NCBI GenBank assembly: GCA_030440445.1
Contig: CP098528.1
Location: 3,162,001-3,226,000, forward strand
Length of the DNA: 64,000 nt
Source of the DNA: Halomonas sp. KG2
GTDB taxonomy: Bacteria > Pseudomonadota > Gammaproteobacteria > Pseudomonadales > Halomonadaceae
Reading direction: 5' to 3'
Part shown: positions 55,313 through 63,517 of the stretch, one piece after another
Numbering within the stretch: the first letter of the stretch is position 1
Layout: every line of letters starts with the position of its first letter
Notes under the pieces: generated by a model
Told to the model about the DNA's origin: nothing
The model's input: only the letters and a program-made list of their open reading frames with translations
The model's database searches: none
Made by a program: the position numbers and the translations under genes

Positions 55313-56722
55313 ATGGTACGACTCGATAAGAAAGCGACTAGGCTGTATGTCCTAGACACGAATGTCCTTATCCACGACCCCGCCGCGCTCTACCACTTTG
55401 ATGAGCACGACGTCGTTATCCCCATGACTGTACTCGAGGAGCTAGATAAGCATAAAAACGGCATCAGAGAGATTGCCCGTACGGCGCGGCAAATTAGCCG
55501 TACGCTTTCCGACTTAACCAGCCAAGTCACCTTCGACGAAATCCAGAAAGGCATTCCTATTCCCCGCATCAGTGGTGAATCGGGCCGCCTCCATTTTTTG
55601 TGCTACAACGACCTTAAACCCTTCGACTCCCTTGATGACAACCCCGACAACCGCATTCTGGCGGAAACCTGCCGGTTACGCGATGAGCGTCCGGATGCTT
55701 CCGTCATCCTGATCACTAAAGATATCAACCTGAGGGTGAAAGCTGCCGCGCTAAAAGTGCCGGTGGAAGATTACCTGAATGATCGCGCCTATTCTGACAG
55801 CGATGCCATGATTGAAGGCGCACAGGTTTACGCCACTGCCGGACAGGATGGTGCTTCGCTGTGGGAAGCACTCAATGTCGACGTCACCGTTGAACGTGTC
55901 GACCACCACACCTTTTATCAGCTAAGTGGCAACATGCCTCGCCATTGGCATGTCGGCATGCTGGTGTCCGATAGCGAAAATGGCGCTGAGTTTGAAGCCA
56001 TTGTCCGTGAGCTTTCACCGTCATCTGCCCGACTACAGCTACTTACCAACTACCGTCACCATGCGGGCGTATGGGGCGTTCATGCTCACGACAGTCGCCA
56101 AAACTTCACCCTCAATTTGCTGATGGACCCAGACATTGATCTGGTCACCATTGCTGGTAATGCAGGCACCGGCAAAACCTTTATGACACTCGCTGCAGCG
56201 TTCCAGCAAACACTGGACGCCAAACTATTTGAGCGCATTGTGTTTACCCGTGCGCCAATACCCATGGGTGAAGATATCGGCTTCTTACCGGGCACCGAAG
56301 AGGAGAAAATGTCACCGTGGATGGGCGCCTTCCACGACAATATGGACAACCTATTGCGTAACGAAGAAGGGGAATCTAGCTGGGATAATGGTGCTACTCG
56401 GCAGTTAATTGGCTCTAGGGTACAGATTCGCGCACCGAGCTTTATGCGTGGGCGTACCTTAAACGATACGTTCTTGATTATTGACGAGGCGCAAAACTTC
56501 ACCCCCAAACAACTGAAGTCACTGGTAACCCGAGCGGGTCGAAATACCAAAATTGTCTGTTTAGGCAACGTTGGCCAGATCGACACGCCCTACCTCACCG
56601 CCAACACCTGTGGCATGGCTGCGGTTGTCGAACGATTTAGGGATTGGCCCCATGCTGGACACATTACCCTGAAAAGCGTTGAACGTTCACGCTTGGCGCT
56701 GGCTGCCGAAGAGCTGTTGTAA
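55313..56722 (+). CDS. phoH: PhoH-family protein with N-terminal PIN domain
   Basis: 469 aa. The PIN-type domain (about 10-140) begins LYVLDTNVLIHDP with acidic residues typical of RNase folds (ELDKHK, DNPDNRI). The PhoH ATPase (about 265-465) has Walker A AGNAGTGKTFM (about 281-291), FLPGTEEEKMSPWMGAFHDN and Walker B IIDEAQNFTP. The PIN-PhoH fusion is an RNA helicase/nuclease-like family linked to RNA processing and stress. AAGGAGTAG precedes the ATG. Monocistronic and terminated by a strong hairpin. Confidence 0.92.
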   Translation: MVRLDKKATRLYVLDTNVLIHDPAALYHFDEHDVVIPMTVLEELDKHKNGIREIARTARQISRTLSDLTSQVTFDEIQKGIPIPRISGESGRLHFLCYNDLKPFDSLDDNPDNRILAETCRLRDERPDASVILITKDINLRVKAAALKVPVEDYLNDRAYSDSDAMIEGAQVYATAGQDGASLWEALNVDVTVERVDHHTFYQLSGNMPRHWHVGMLVSDSENGAEFEAIVRELSPSSARLQLLTNYRHHAGVWGVHAHDSRQNFTLNLLMDPDIDLVTIAGNAGTGKTFMTLAAAFQQTLDAKLFERIVFTRAPIPMGEDIGFLPGTEEEKMSPWMGAFHDNMDNLLRNEEGESSWDNGATRQLIGSRVQIRAPSFMRGRTLNDTFLIIDEAQNFTPKQLKSLVTRAGRNTKIVCLGNVGQIDTPYLTANTCGMAAVVERFRDWPHAGHITLKSVERSRLALAAEELL

Positions 56723-56760
56723 CGTTTGCCGCAAAAACCCTACCGATTCACACTTCCACT

Positions 56761-56797
56761 AAACAACACCGCCCAGCAAAGCTGGGCGGTGTTGTTT
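56761..56797. terminator. Bidirectional terminator between phoH and the BrkB gene
   Basis: A perfect 17-bp stem, 56761-56777 with 56781-56797 (AAACAACACCGCCCAGC and complement), loop AAA. T-rich on both outer sides. Serves convergent genes. Confidence 0.88.
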
Positions 56798-56820
56798 AGT
56801 GGCTATTATTTACAGGTTCA

Positions 56821-57816
56821 TTAATCCCGCGGTTGGTGTCGCGCATCAACATTTTCGCTATTCCAGGGATTTTCAACACCCACCGTGTCAGCAGCAAATG
56901 CCTGACGTTCGCCAAGTGAGCGAGCAGCTCCCACCGTTGTGTCGTTGCAGGTCTGGCGCTCCATTTCGCAGTTGAGTTCGGCACCAAACAGCACCACAAA
57001 CGCTGACAGCCAAAACCACAGCATTAGCGCCACAACAGCACCAAGAGAGCCATACAACTCACTAAAGGTAGAAAAGTACCGTACGTAAAGCGACAAGCCA
57101 CCTGAGCCTAGTAACCACATAGTGGTGGCAAACAGCGTGCCATAGCTTAACCAGCGCCACTGGGCAGAACGTCGATAAGGCGCGTAACGATACAGCAAAG
57201 CAATAAGCACGCTCATCAGTAACAACAGCGCGGGCCAACGCAGCCATTTCAAAACACTATCCACCGGTGGCTCAATCGTCAGCGCATCCACCACTATCGG
57301 CACAATGGCGATAAACCCCAGTGACACTAGCGTCATTATGATCAAGCCAAAGGTCAACGATACCAGCACAACACCACGTAGCAATAACGGGCGCTTTTCG
57401 TGTTCGCCATACACTACGTTTAAGCCAACCACTAATATGGAAACACTTTTCGACGCGATGTACATGGCCACTAACAGCCCCGCAAGCGCTGTCATCACAT
57501 TGCCAGACTCCGTCGTCTCGACCACCTCTTGAGCCTGCTGGTCAATCAAGTTTGCCGCATCCGGTGGCATAAAGCGGCTAATTTCGTAAAGCTGACGGCC
57601 TGCCTCAACAGGATCAAACAGCAAACCCCAAAGAGAAATAACGGCGGCGATGGTCGGAAATAGCGCCAGCAGAGCATAAAAAGCGATGCCCGCGGCAAAG
57701 ATAGTAATCCGGTCCCGACGTGCAGCTCGCACTACACGCCAAATAATATCGAGCCACCCCTCACGAGGAATATCACCAGGTGCGCCAGCTCTACGACCTC
57801 GGTACTGCTTACCCAC
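56821..57816 (-). CDS. YihY/BrkB-family inner-membrane protein
   Basis: 331 aa with six hydrophobic helices at about 40-60, 105-125, 150-175, 195-215, 225-250 and 260-285. Signature segments are RRDRITIFAAGIAFYALLALFPTIAAVIS (about 34-62) and YGSLGAVVALMLWFWLSAFVVLFGAELN (about 247-274). It starts at GTG (57816), which overlaps the stop region of the esterase gene. It was once called ribonuclease BN in error; the function is unknown, transport is suspected. Confidence 0.9.
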   Translation of the reverse strand: MGKQYRGRRAGAPGDIPREGWLDIIWRVVRAARRDRITIFAAGIAFYALLALFPTIAAVISLWGLLFDPVEAGRQLYEISRFMPPDAANLIDQQAQEVVETTESGNVMTALAGLLVAMYIASKSVSILVVGLNVVYGEHEKRPLLLRGVVLVSLTFGLIIMTLVSLGFIAIVPIVVDALTIEPPVDSVLKWLRWPALLLLMSVLIALLYRYAPYRRSAQWRWLSYGTLFATTMWLLGSGGLSLYVRYFSTFSELYGSLGAVVALMLWFWLSAFVVLFGAELNCEMERQTCNDTTVGAARSLGERQAFAADTVGVENPWNSENVDARHQPRD

Positions 57817-58482
57817 TTAGCCCAACCGCTCGCTCAGCCACTTACCAATATCATTTACCTGCTGCGGGCATAGCGCATGCGCCATCGGATACTGGCGATA
57901 ATTAACCGTGTAGCCCATTTCTTTTAGGCGTTCGACACCACTGCGACCCAGAGTCTCAGGAACGATGGGGTCGAAATTCCCATGATGCACTTCGATGGGT
58001 ATCTCACGATTGGAGTCAGCTAAATCGATGCTATCGGCCGTCGCAAAATAGGTCGACATTGCCAACAGTCCGCCAAGAGGCTGAGGGAACGAGAGTGCCG
58101 CCTGATAAGCGACTGCGCCACCTTGGGAAAAACCCGCTACGATAATACGACGACTGTCGATCCCTTGATCAATCTGTTCTTCAATCAGCGCCTGGATACG
58201 TTCAGCAGATGTTTTCAGCTGCACTTCATCTACCCGACGCCCTAAGTCCATAGCGAGAATATCGTACCACGCAGGCATCACCATGCCGCCATTAATAGTG
58301 ACCGGCAAGCGCGGCGCATGGGGCATAATAAAACGCACATGTGCTGAGTCTGGTAGTGTCAGGGCTGGCACTAGCGGCTCGAAATCGTGCCCATCGGCAC
58401 CCAACCCGTGAATAATAAACACGCACGCATCGGCGGGTTGACCATTTTGCGGTTCAATAATCAGTTCGCCTGGGGCTGTCAT
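57817..58482 (-). CDS. Alpha/beta-hydrolase, carboxylesterase (YpfH/EstB-like)
   Basis: 221 aa from the ATG at 58482, preceded by AAGGAAAGAGCCC. The nucleophile is the Ser of VAGFSQGGAVA; the acid is the Asp of NFDPIVPET and the base the His of YPMAHALCPQ. CVFIIHGLGADGHDFEPLV (about 21-39) supplies the oxyanion hole. It hydrolyses short-chain esters or lysophospholipids. Coupled to the BrkB gene in one unit. Confidence 0.9.
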   Translation of the reverse strand: MTAPGELIIEPQNGQPADACVFIIHGLGADGHDFEPLVPALTLPDSAHVRFIMPHAPRLPVTINGGMVMPAWYDILAMDLGRRVDEVQLKTSAERIQALIEEQIDQGIDSRRIIVAGFSQGGAVAYQAALSFPQPLGGLLAMSTYFATADSIDLADSNREIPIEVHHGNFDPIVPETLGRSGVERLKEMGYTVNYRQYPMAHALCPQQVNDIGKWLSERLG

Positions 58483-58555
58483 GGGCTCTTTCCTTGCTGA
58501 CGTTAAAAGCGCCACCCTAGCGTAAAGTGACGCGTTGAGCGAGTCATTTGCCTGC

Positions 58556-60334
58556 TTAAAGCGGCCAAACCAGTGGAATAAGGGTTAAGGCAATGGCTCC
58601 CGTCAATAGGTTTAAGCCACCACCAACGCGTAAGAAATCACTGACCCGGTAGCCGCCAGGGCCATGCACCATGAGATTCGTTTGATAACCAATCGGTGTC
58701 AAAAAACTCGCCGAGGCAGCAAACATTACCGCCACCACGTAGGGCATCGGGTTAACCCCCAGGCTTTCTGCTGCTGCCATGATCACCGGAAAAATGATCA
58801 CCGCAGCGGCATTATTGGTTACCAACTCGGTTAACATTGCCACAACGCAATAAGTAGCAATTAATAGCAACAATGGGTTACCCGCTACCAACGATAGAAC
58901 ACTGCCCGCCAGGAAATCCGCCGCGCCGGATGTTTGCAGCGCAGCCCCCACCCCGAACGATGCTGCAATGGTCAGCAACACTTGCGTATCCAGGCCACGC
59001 TTAGCAGCGCCCACGGAACAACAACCGGTTAACAGCGCGAGCGCCGCGCCCAACATGGCAGCATTGAGCATACTTAAGACACCTAATGCCGCCAACAGCA
59101 CCGCCCCCAACAGAATCGCCCAAGCCAGCGGAGCTTTTTCATGAACAGGCCGCGCTGAACCGTTCAACTCACTAATTAAAAGAAAGTCTTTCGATTGGCG
59201 GTGGCGCTCAATGAACGGAGGGCGCGCTTCTAACAGCAGCACATCAGCAGGTTGCAAACGGACTTGGCCTAAGTTGCCGGTTACCCGCTCACCGCCACGA
59301 CAGATTGCTAATACAGCAGCGCCATACAGCGTTCTAAAACGGCCGTCACGAATCCGCTGTCCAATAAACTGACACTGGTTCGATACCACTGCTTCAACCA
59401 AGCGACGCTCTTTAAACTCTTTTTCCAAACTCGACGCCGCATCACGAGAAGGGATGAGTCCACGAATCTGCTGTAGCTCTACAGCGGCGTCCGAGGTGCC
59501 CACAAAAACGAGTCGGTCGCCTGCCTTTAGCTGCTCGCCTGGCCCCACCACACTCACCACATTACCTGCACGCTCAATTTCGACTAGAAAAAGCTCTTGA
59601 AGGTGGCGTAATCCAGCTTCTTCCACCGTACGATCAACCAGCACCCCCGCCGGATCAACTTCCATTTCGATAGTGAACTCGCGAGGATTAGCAAACGCTT
59701 TTGACATCCCCTCTCGTGAGGGCAATAAGCGTGGCCCTAAGAAGATAAGATAAGCAAGACCCACCAGCGCAACAGGGACACCTACCCACGCTAAATCAAA
59801 TAGCCCCATCTCAAGCGCGGGATAGCGCTCTACTAACAAACCATGCACAACTAAGTTAGTACTGGTACCAAACAGTGTAATGGTACCGCCTAGAATGGAA
59901 GCGAAGCTGAGCGGCATTAAAAGCCGTTGAGGAGAAAGCCTTAGTCGCCGACTCCAACTCATTACAGCAGGGATGTAGGTAGCCACTACGGGCGTGTTAT
60001 TGAGGAAACCGCTCAGCGATGCCACGGGTAACAGCAGCCGAACAAGCGCACCCCGCTCACTGTTAGGACGACCCAGTACATAGCGAATAATCAGGTCAAT
60101 GCCGCCCGTTTCACGAATACTGGCAACCAGCACATACATGAAGGCCACGGTGAACAAGCCACTGTTGGAAAAACCACCCAGCGCCTGCTGAGGATCAATG
60201 ACCCCCAAGGTCATTAACACCACGACGGCACCAAGCAGAATAATGTCTGGCCCCAGTCGAGACAGTGTCATTAACGGGAAGATAGTCAGCACTACCCCCA
60301 CGGCTATCCAAGCATCCAGCGACATATCCTGCAT
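58556..60334 (-). CDS. SLC13-family anion permease with TrkA-C domains
   Basis: 592 aa. Two halves of hydrophobic helices (about 5-205 and 405-590) are separated by two cytosolic RCK_C/TrkA-C domains (about 215-300 and 310-385, with LKAGDRLVFVGTS and LQPADVLLLEARP). GFLNNTPVVATYIPAV (about 111-126) and LVTNNAAAVIIFPV (about 507-520) are the two N-T-P/N-A substrate and sodium motifs. Such proteins move dicarboxylates, sulfate or related anions with sodium. The upstream region is broken by an insertion-sequence nest beginning about 140 bases from the start. Confidence 0.9.
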   Translation of the reverse strand: MQDMSLDAWIAVGVVLTIFPLMTLSRLGPDIILLGAVVVLMTLGVIDPQQALGGFSNSGLFTVAFMYVLVASIRETGGIDLIIRYVLGRPNSERGALVRLLLPVASLSGFLNNTPVVATYIPAVMSWSRRLRLSPQRLLMPLSFASILGGTITLFGTSTNLVVHGLLVERYPALEMGLFDLAWVGVPVALVGLAYLIFLGPRLLPSREGMSKAFANPREFTIEMEVDPAGVLVDRTVEEAGLRHLQELFLVEIERAGNVVSVVGPGEQLKAGDRLVFVGTSDAAVELQQIRGLIPSRDAASSLEKEFKERRLVEAVVSNQCQFIGQRIRDGRFRTLYGAAVLAICRGGERVTGNLGQVRLQPADVLLLEARPPFIERHRQSKDFLLISELNGSARPVHEKAPLAWAILLGAVLLAALGVLSMLNAAMLGAALALLTGCCSVGAAKRGLDTQVLLTIAASFGVGAALQTSGAADFLAGSVLSLVAGNPLLLLIATYCVVAMLTELVTNNAAAVIIFPVIMAAAESLGVNPMPYVVAVMFAASASFLTPIGYQTNLMVHGPGGYRVSDFLRVGGGLNLLTGAIALTLIPLVWPL

Positions 60335-60428
60335 CCCTAACCTAAAATCTTAGGAGCATTGTGCCGCCTCGGAGATATTCTAAAAAGTTATTTTTAGAAA
60401 CACAGTAAGAACAAAAAAGAATATAGGC

Positions 60429-60472
60429 GTGAGAAGTGAGAAGTGAGAAGTGAGAAGTGAGAAGTGAGAAGT
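60429..60472. repeat. GTGAGAA heptamer array, left part
   Basis: About 6.3 perfect copies of the 7-bp unit GTGAGAA. It stops exactly where an IS3-family element begins; an identical array resumes on the other side at 62933. The two parts are probably one original array of about 18 copies. Confidence 0.9.
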
Positions 60473-60504
60473 TGGTATGCCCCCATTTTTGTAGACACTT
60501 GGGT

Positions 60505-61054
60505 TTAACTGTTCGCAGCATAGGCGCTGGGAGTGAGACCTCCTAGCGTCATGTGTCTTCTCATTTTTGGATAGAACTCATCAATATAGTATCGGATCTC
60601 ATCGCCCATATCGCTTCGTTCTATAGTGCCTAGCGGCTTTGTCCATTCCTTCTTGAGCAAGGCAAAAAAGCTTTCTGCACAGGCATTATCCCAACAGTTT
60701 CCTCGGCGAGACATGCTTATTGTGACCTCGCGGCCGTTAAGCCACGCCATCACCTCTTCGCTGCGATACTGTGTGCCTTGGTCAGAATGAAAAAGTAATT
60801 CCTTTCCAACCGGTTGAGAATACTTCCAGGCTGACTCCAGTGCGTTTAACACCAGTTGTGAACTGTTGACTGCCCCCTGCGCATAACCAACGATTTGACG
60901 GGTACCAAGGTCCATGACAGCTACCAGATAGAGCCATCCTTCCTTACAGCGAATCTGGGTAATATCCGAGACCCAAACCTTGTTCGGCTCGCCGACTGAA
61001 AATCGCCGATTCAGTAAGTTAGGCAAAACGGGTAATGTCGACACAGTGCGCCGA
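60505..61054 (-). pseudogene. C-terminal part of IS3-family OrfB (interrupted)
   Basis: About 180 residues of integrase core. The catalytic residues are visible: D in VWVSDITQI, D in LLFHSDQGTQY and E in NACAESFFALLKKEW. The N-terminal part is at 62253-62610. Across the inner IS the frame is continuous (P-G-Y-R-R-T), so the gene is split, not decayed. Confidence 0.88.
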
Positions 61055-61125
61055 GGTAATCCCCCCGAAAAACCAGGGTGTTCAAAAGTAGAATTTTCCG
61101 TAAGCTAAACGCAGGGAGATTCTGC

Positions 61126-61392
61126 ATGAAAAAATCACGTTTTTCTGACAGCCAAATACTGTCAATTCTCAAGCAAGCCGAAGGCGGCGCTCCGGTTCCA
61201 GAGCTGTGTCGTGAGCATGGCATGAGCAGTGCGACTTTCTACAAGTGGCGAGCTAAATTCGGCGGCATGGATGCGTCCATGATGGCCCGGTTGAAAGAGC
61301 TAGAGGATGAAAACCGACGGCTCAAGAAGATGTACGCTGAGGAACGATTGAAAGCGGACATCCTCAAGGAAGCCATCGAAAAAAAGTGGTGA
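61126..61392 (+). CDS. IS3-family OrfA (HTH protein), inner element
   Basis: 88 aa from the ATG at 61126 with AGGGAGA upstream. HTH_Tnp_1 domain (about 4-50, [37 protein letters not shown]), then a leucine-zipper region ([29 protein letters not shown]). The frame ends KKW-stop immediately after A-AAA-AAG, the slippery site expected for -1 frameshifting into OrfB. Confidence 0.93.
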   Translation: MKKSRFSDSQILSILKQAEGGAPVPELCREHGMSSATFYKWRAKFGGMDASMMARLKELEDENRRLKKMYAEERLKADILKEAIEKKW

Positions 61393-62213
61393 AGCCGTCT
61401 CGACGCCGTGAGATGGCGCAGAAAGCCGTCAATGAGAAGCGCATCAGCATTCGACTGGCTTGCTGGATGTTCAGCATCAGCGAGACCTGCTATCGCTACC
61501 GGGCCAAGCTCAGCAGCGAGAATACCGAGATCGCCGACTGGCTAATCCGGTTGACCCATAACCAGCGCAATTGGGGCTTCGGCCTGTGCTTTTTGCACCT
61601 GAGAAACGTCAAAGGGTTTGGCTGGAATCACAAACGGGTTTACCGAATTTATCGGGAGCTGGAACTGAACCTGCGGATAAAACCCAAGAAACGCCTGGTT
61701 CGTGAAAAGCCGGAGCCATTGGCCGTGCCGGAAATGATCAATGACAGTTGGTCGATGGACTTCATGCACGACCAGCTCAACGATGGTCGCAGATACCGGC
61801 TGCTGAATGTGATTGATGACTTCAACCGCGAAGGCCTTTGCATCGAAGTAGACTTCTCGCTTCCGACAGAGCGTGTTATACGGTCACTGGAGCAGATCAT
61901 TGAGTGGCGGGGCAAACCGCGCTCTATTCGCTGTGACAACGGCCCTGAATACATCAGCGGCAAGCTGGCGAACTGGGCGAAAAACCAAGGCATTGTGTTG
62001 GCGTTTATCCAGCCCGGCAAGCCCCAGCAGAATGCCTATATCGAACGCTACAACCGAACGGTGCGTTACGATTGGCTGGCCCAGTATCTGTTCGACAGCA
62101 CCGAAGAAGTCCAAGGTTATGCTACTCGCTGGCTCTGGCACTACAATCACGAACGACCCAATATGGGACTCGGAGGAATCACTCCTCAACAGAAGTTGGC
62201 CATGATGGCCTGA
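61386..62213 (+). CDS. IS3-family OrfB (DDE integrase core), inner element
   Basis: 275 aa, probably made as an OrfAB fusion by -1 frameshift at the A-run at 61379-61385; the first in-frame GTG is at 61386. D125 in [11 protein letters not shown]184 in IRCDNGPEY and E220 in [10 protein letters not shown] form the DDE triad. The open frame has no lesions, so the element could be active. Confidence 0.93.
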   Translation: MVKPSRRREMAQKAVNEKRISIRLACWMFSISETCYRYRAKLSSENTEIADWLIRLTHNQRNWGFGLCFLHLRNVKGFGWNHKRVYRIYRELELNLRIKPKKRLVREKPEPLAVPEMINDSWSMDFMHDQLNDGRRYRLLNVIDDFNREGLCIEVDFSLPTERVIRSLEQIIEWRGKPRSIRCDNGPEYISGKLANWAKNQGIVLAFIQPGKPQQNAYIERYNRTVRYDWLAQYLFDSTEEVQGYATRWLWHYNHERPNMGLGGITPQQKLAMMA

Positions 62214-62252
62214 GGCCTACTTTTGAAGCCCTCTAAAAATGGGGGGATTACC

Positions 62253-62610
62253 CCGATACCCGGGTTTCAAGGCGGTACAGGAGCGATAGCCTGCTTCTTG
62301 AAGGAGGCGTTGAACCTGATTCTTCCCGCAGCGGTACCCTTCATCTTGAGCTTCAATCCATAGTTTCCGATAACCGGGCACGCTTTTCATTTTCTTGGCA
62401 CGCTCTAGCAAAAAAGACGTGATGCTTTGATGACGCTTTTGCATTTTCCCGGGACGCCGTTGGCGACCTTTCCATCGGTAGTAACCTGATCGAGAGACAC
62501 CGAGTACTTCACAAGTTATTGAGAGCGGCCACTGCAACTGGCGATGGATCTCAATAAAAGCAAATTTTACTTGCCGTGCTTGATAAAGTACTCGTCCGCT
62601 TTTTTTAAGA
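62253..62610 (-). pseudogene. N-terminal part of IS3-family OrfB (interrupted)
   Basis: About 110 residues in the -1 frame relative to OrfA, open from the A-run at 62600-62606 onward: [33 protein letters not shown], then AGYRSCTALKPGYR up to the inner IS. No stop codon occurs, so the only lesion is the insertion. Confidence 0.87.
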
Positions 62611-62884
62611 TTTCAGTCTCCAGCTGGGATCTTCTTAGCTGTTTTTTCAACCTCTTGATTTCATTTTCAAGCTCCTGAACGCTTTTTTCAGGGCCATCAT
62701 TGGCAATTTTCTTGTCAGACGATGTGTGATCCATGGTCAACTCCTTGCGCCAACGACTTAATGTATTCGGATGTATACATAGTTTGGCAGCAAGCGCTGT
62801 CTGCGTCTGCGGTGAAGAGAGTGACGTTTGCACGGCTTCACGTTTAAACTCATCGGAATACCTGGGGCTACGCTTATATTTCAT
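62567..62884 (-). CDS. IS3-family OrfA (HTH protein), outer element
   Basis: 105 aa: [18 protein letters not shown] with [19 protein letters not shown] (about 30-48), then a heptad-rich region [32 protein letters not shown] run (complement of 62599-62608) forms a slippery site for -1 frameshift into OrfB. The frame is intact. Confidence 0.92.
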   Translation of the reverse strand: MKYKRSPRYSDEFKREAVQTSLSSPQTQTALAAKLCIHPNTLSRWRKELTMDHTSSDKKIANDGPEKSVQELENEIKRLKKQLRRSQLETEILKKADEYFIKHGK

Positions 62885-62932
62885 AACACCTTCTCTCTGA
62901 AAAAGGTGTCTACTTTTTCAGGGGCACTCCAG

Positions 62933-63013
62933 GTGAGAAGTGAGAAGTGAGAAGTGAGAAGTGAGAAGTGAGAAGTGAGAAGTGAGAAGTGAGAAGTGAG
63001 AAGTGAGAAGTGA
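62933..63013. repeat. GTGAGAA heptamer array, right part
   Basis: About 11.6 perfect copies of GTGAGAA, continuing the array cut at 60472. No spacers, so it is not a CRISPR. It ends 26 bases before the csp terminator. Confidence 0.92.
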
Positions 63014-63038
63014 ACAGGATACCGATTAGATAAAAACG

Positions 63039-63066
63039 AAAAAACCCCGCGAAAGCGGGGTTTTTT
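63039..63066. terminator. Rho-independent terminator of the cold-shock gene
   Basis: AAAAAACCCCGC (63039-63050), loop GAAA, GCGGGGTTTTTT (63055-63066). On the minus strand it follows the csp gene by about 45 bases and ends in a T-run; it works in both directions. Confidence 0.93.
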
Positions 63067-63111
63067 AGCATATTAGCGTTAACCGCTAACAGCGAACATC
63101 ATCGTTTCTAA

Positions 63112-63315
63112 TTAAAGAACTTTGATGTTAGAAGCCTGAAGGCCTTTTTTACCCTGAGTCACGTCGAAGGAAACCTTCTGACCGTCTTGCAGAGTTTTGA
63201 AGCCGTCAGCTTGAATTTCAGAGAAATGCGCGAACAGGTCGTCGCCATTGTCGTCCGGAGAAATGAAGCCGAAGCCTTTAGTGTCGTTAAACCACTTAAC
63301 GGTACCAGTTGCCAT
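63112..63315 (-). CDS. Cold-shock domain protein (CspA family)
   Basis: 67 aa, start at 63315 with GAGGA about 8 bases upstream; the longer frame lacks support. One OB-fold cold-shock domain: [14 protein letters not shown] (RNP1, about 5-18) and LFAHFSEI (RNP2, about 29-36). It binds single-stranded RNA/DNA as an RNA chaperone. Near-perfect match to standard Csp length and motifs. Monocistronic with a strong terminator. Confidence 0.96.
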   Translation of the reverse strand: MATGTVKWFNDTKGFGFISPDDNGDDLFAHFSEIQADGFKTLQDGQKVSFDVTQGKKGLQASNIKVL

Positions 63316-63517
63316 GATCGAAATCCTCGATGTAGCTTGATGTAGAGCCGGGTAATACCCGAGTTGCAGTGGGTAGAACAAGAAACTTTCACCAGACTAA
63401 ACGCTTGGGCGTTTCGATACTGCTGACAACGTTCGACTTGCTAACCAACTGCATTCAGCATGCGCTTAACTTAGCCGCACGTCAATACTATAGTTAAAAA
63501 AAATGTCAGGGTGATGA
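63316..63517 (-). promoter_or_regulatory. Upstream region and probable long leader of the csp gene
   Basis: About 200 bases between csp and the GMC oxidoreductase stop. cspA-family messages usually have leaders of about 150 bases that fold in a temperature-dependent way, which this space would allow. No exact promoter or cold-box was fixed. Confidence 0.35.

Larger units (their letters stand above)
61055..62252 (+). mobile_element. IS3-family insertion sequence (IS407/IS51-like), 1198 bp, nested
   Basis: Ends GGTAATCCCCCC and its exact complement GGGGGGATTACC; the inner part of the repeats (TTCAAAAGTAG) also matches. It is flanked by CCGA at 61051-61054 and 62253-62256, a 4-bp target duplication. 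It carries intact OrfA and OrfB in the orientation opposite to the outer element. Confidence 0.95.
60473..62931 (-). mobile_element. IS3-family insertion sequence, interrupted by a second IS
   Basis: Outer ends TGGTATGCCCC at the left and, on the complement, TGGAGTGCCCC at the right, both continuing to GTAGACAC, so the terminal repeats are imperfect but clear. Without the inner element and its duplication the length is about 1257 bp, normal for IS3. It encodes OrfA and OrfB on the minus strand. Flanks are GAAGT and GGTGA inside the heptamer array, so no clean target duplication can be read. Confidence 0.88.

Noticed and set aside
62217..62537. Separate small gene beginning M-Q-W-P
   Set aside because: It is part of the outer OrfB read in the -1 frame, and its end runs into the inner IS; annotated as an interrupted OrfB.
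60429..63013. CRISPR array from the repeated heptamers
   Set aside because: Unit of 7 bp, no spacers and no cas genes; a simple tandem repeat.
63481..63510. Promoter of the csp gene (TTGACG or TATAGT on the minus strand)
   Set aside because: No pair with correct spacing and a good -10 could be found by eye.
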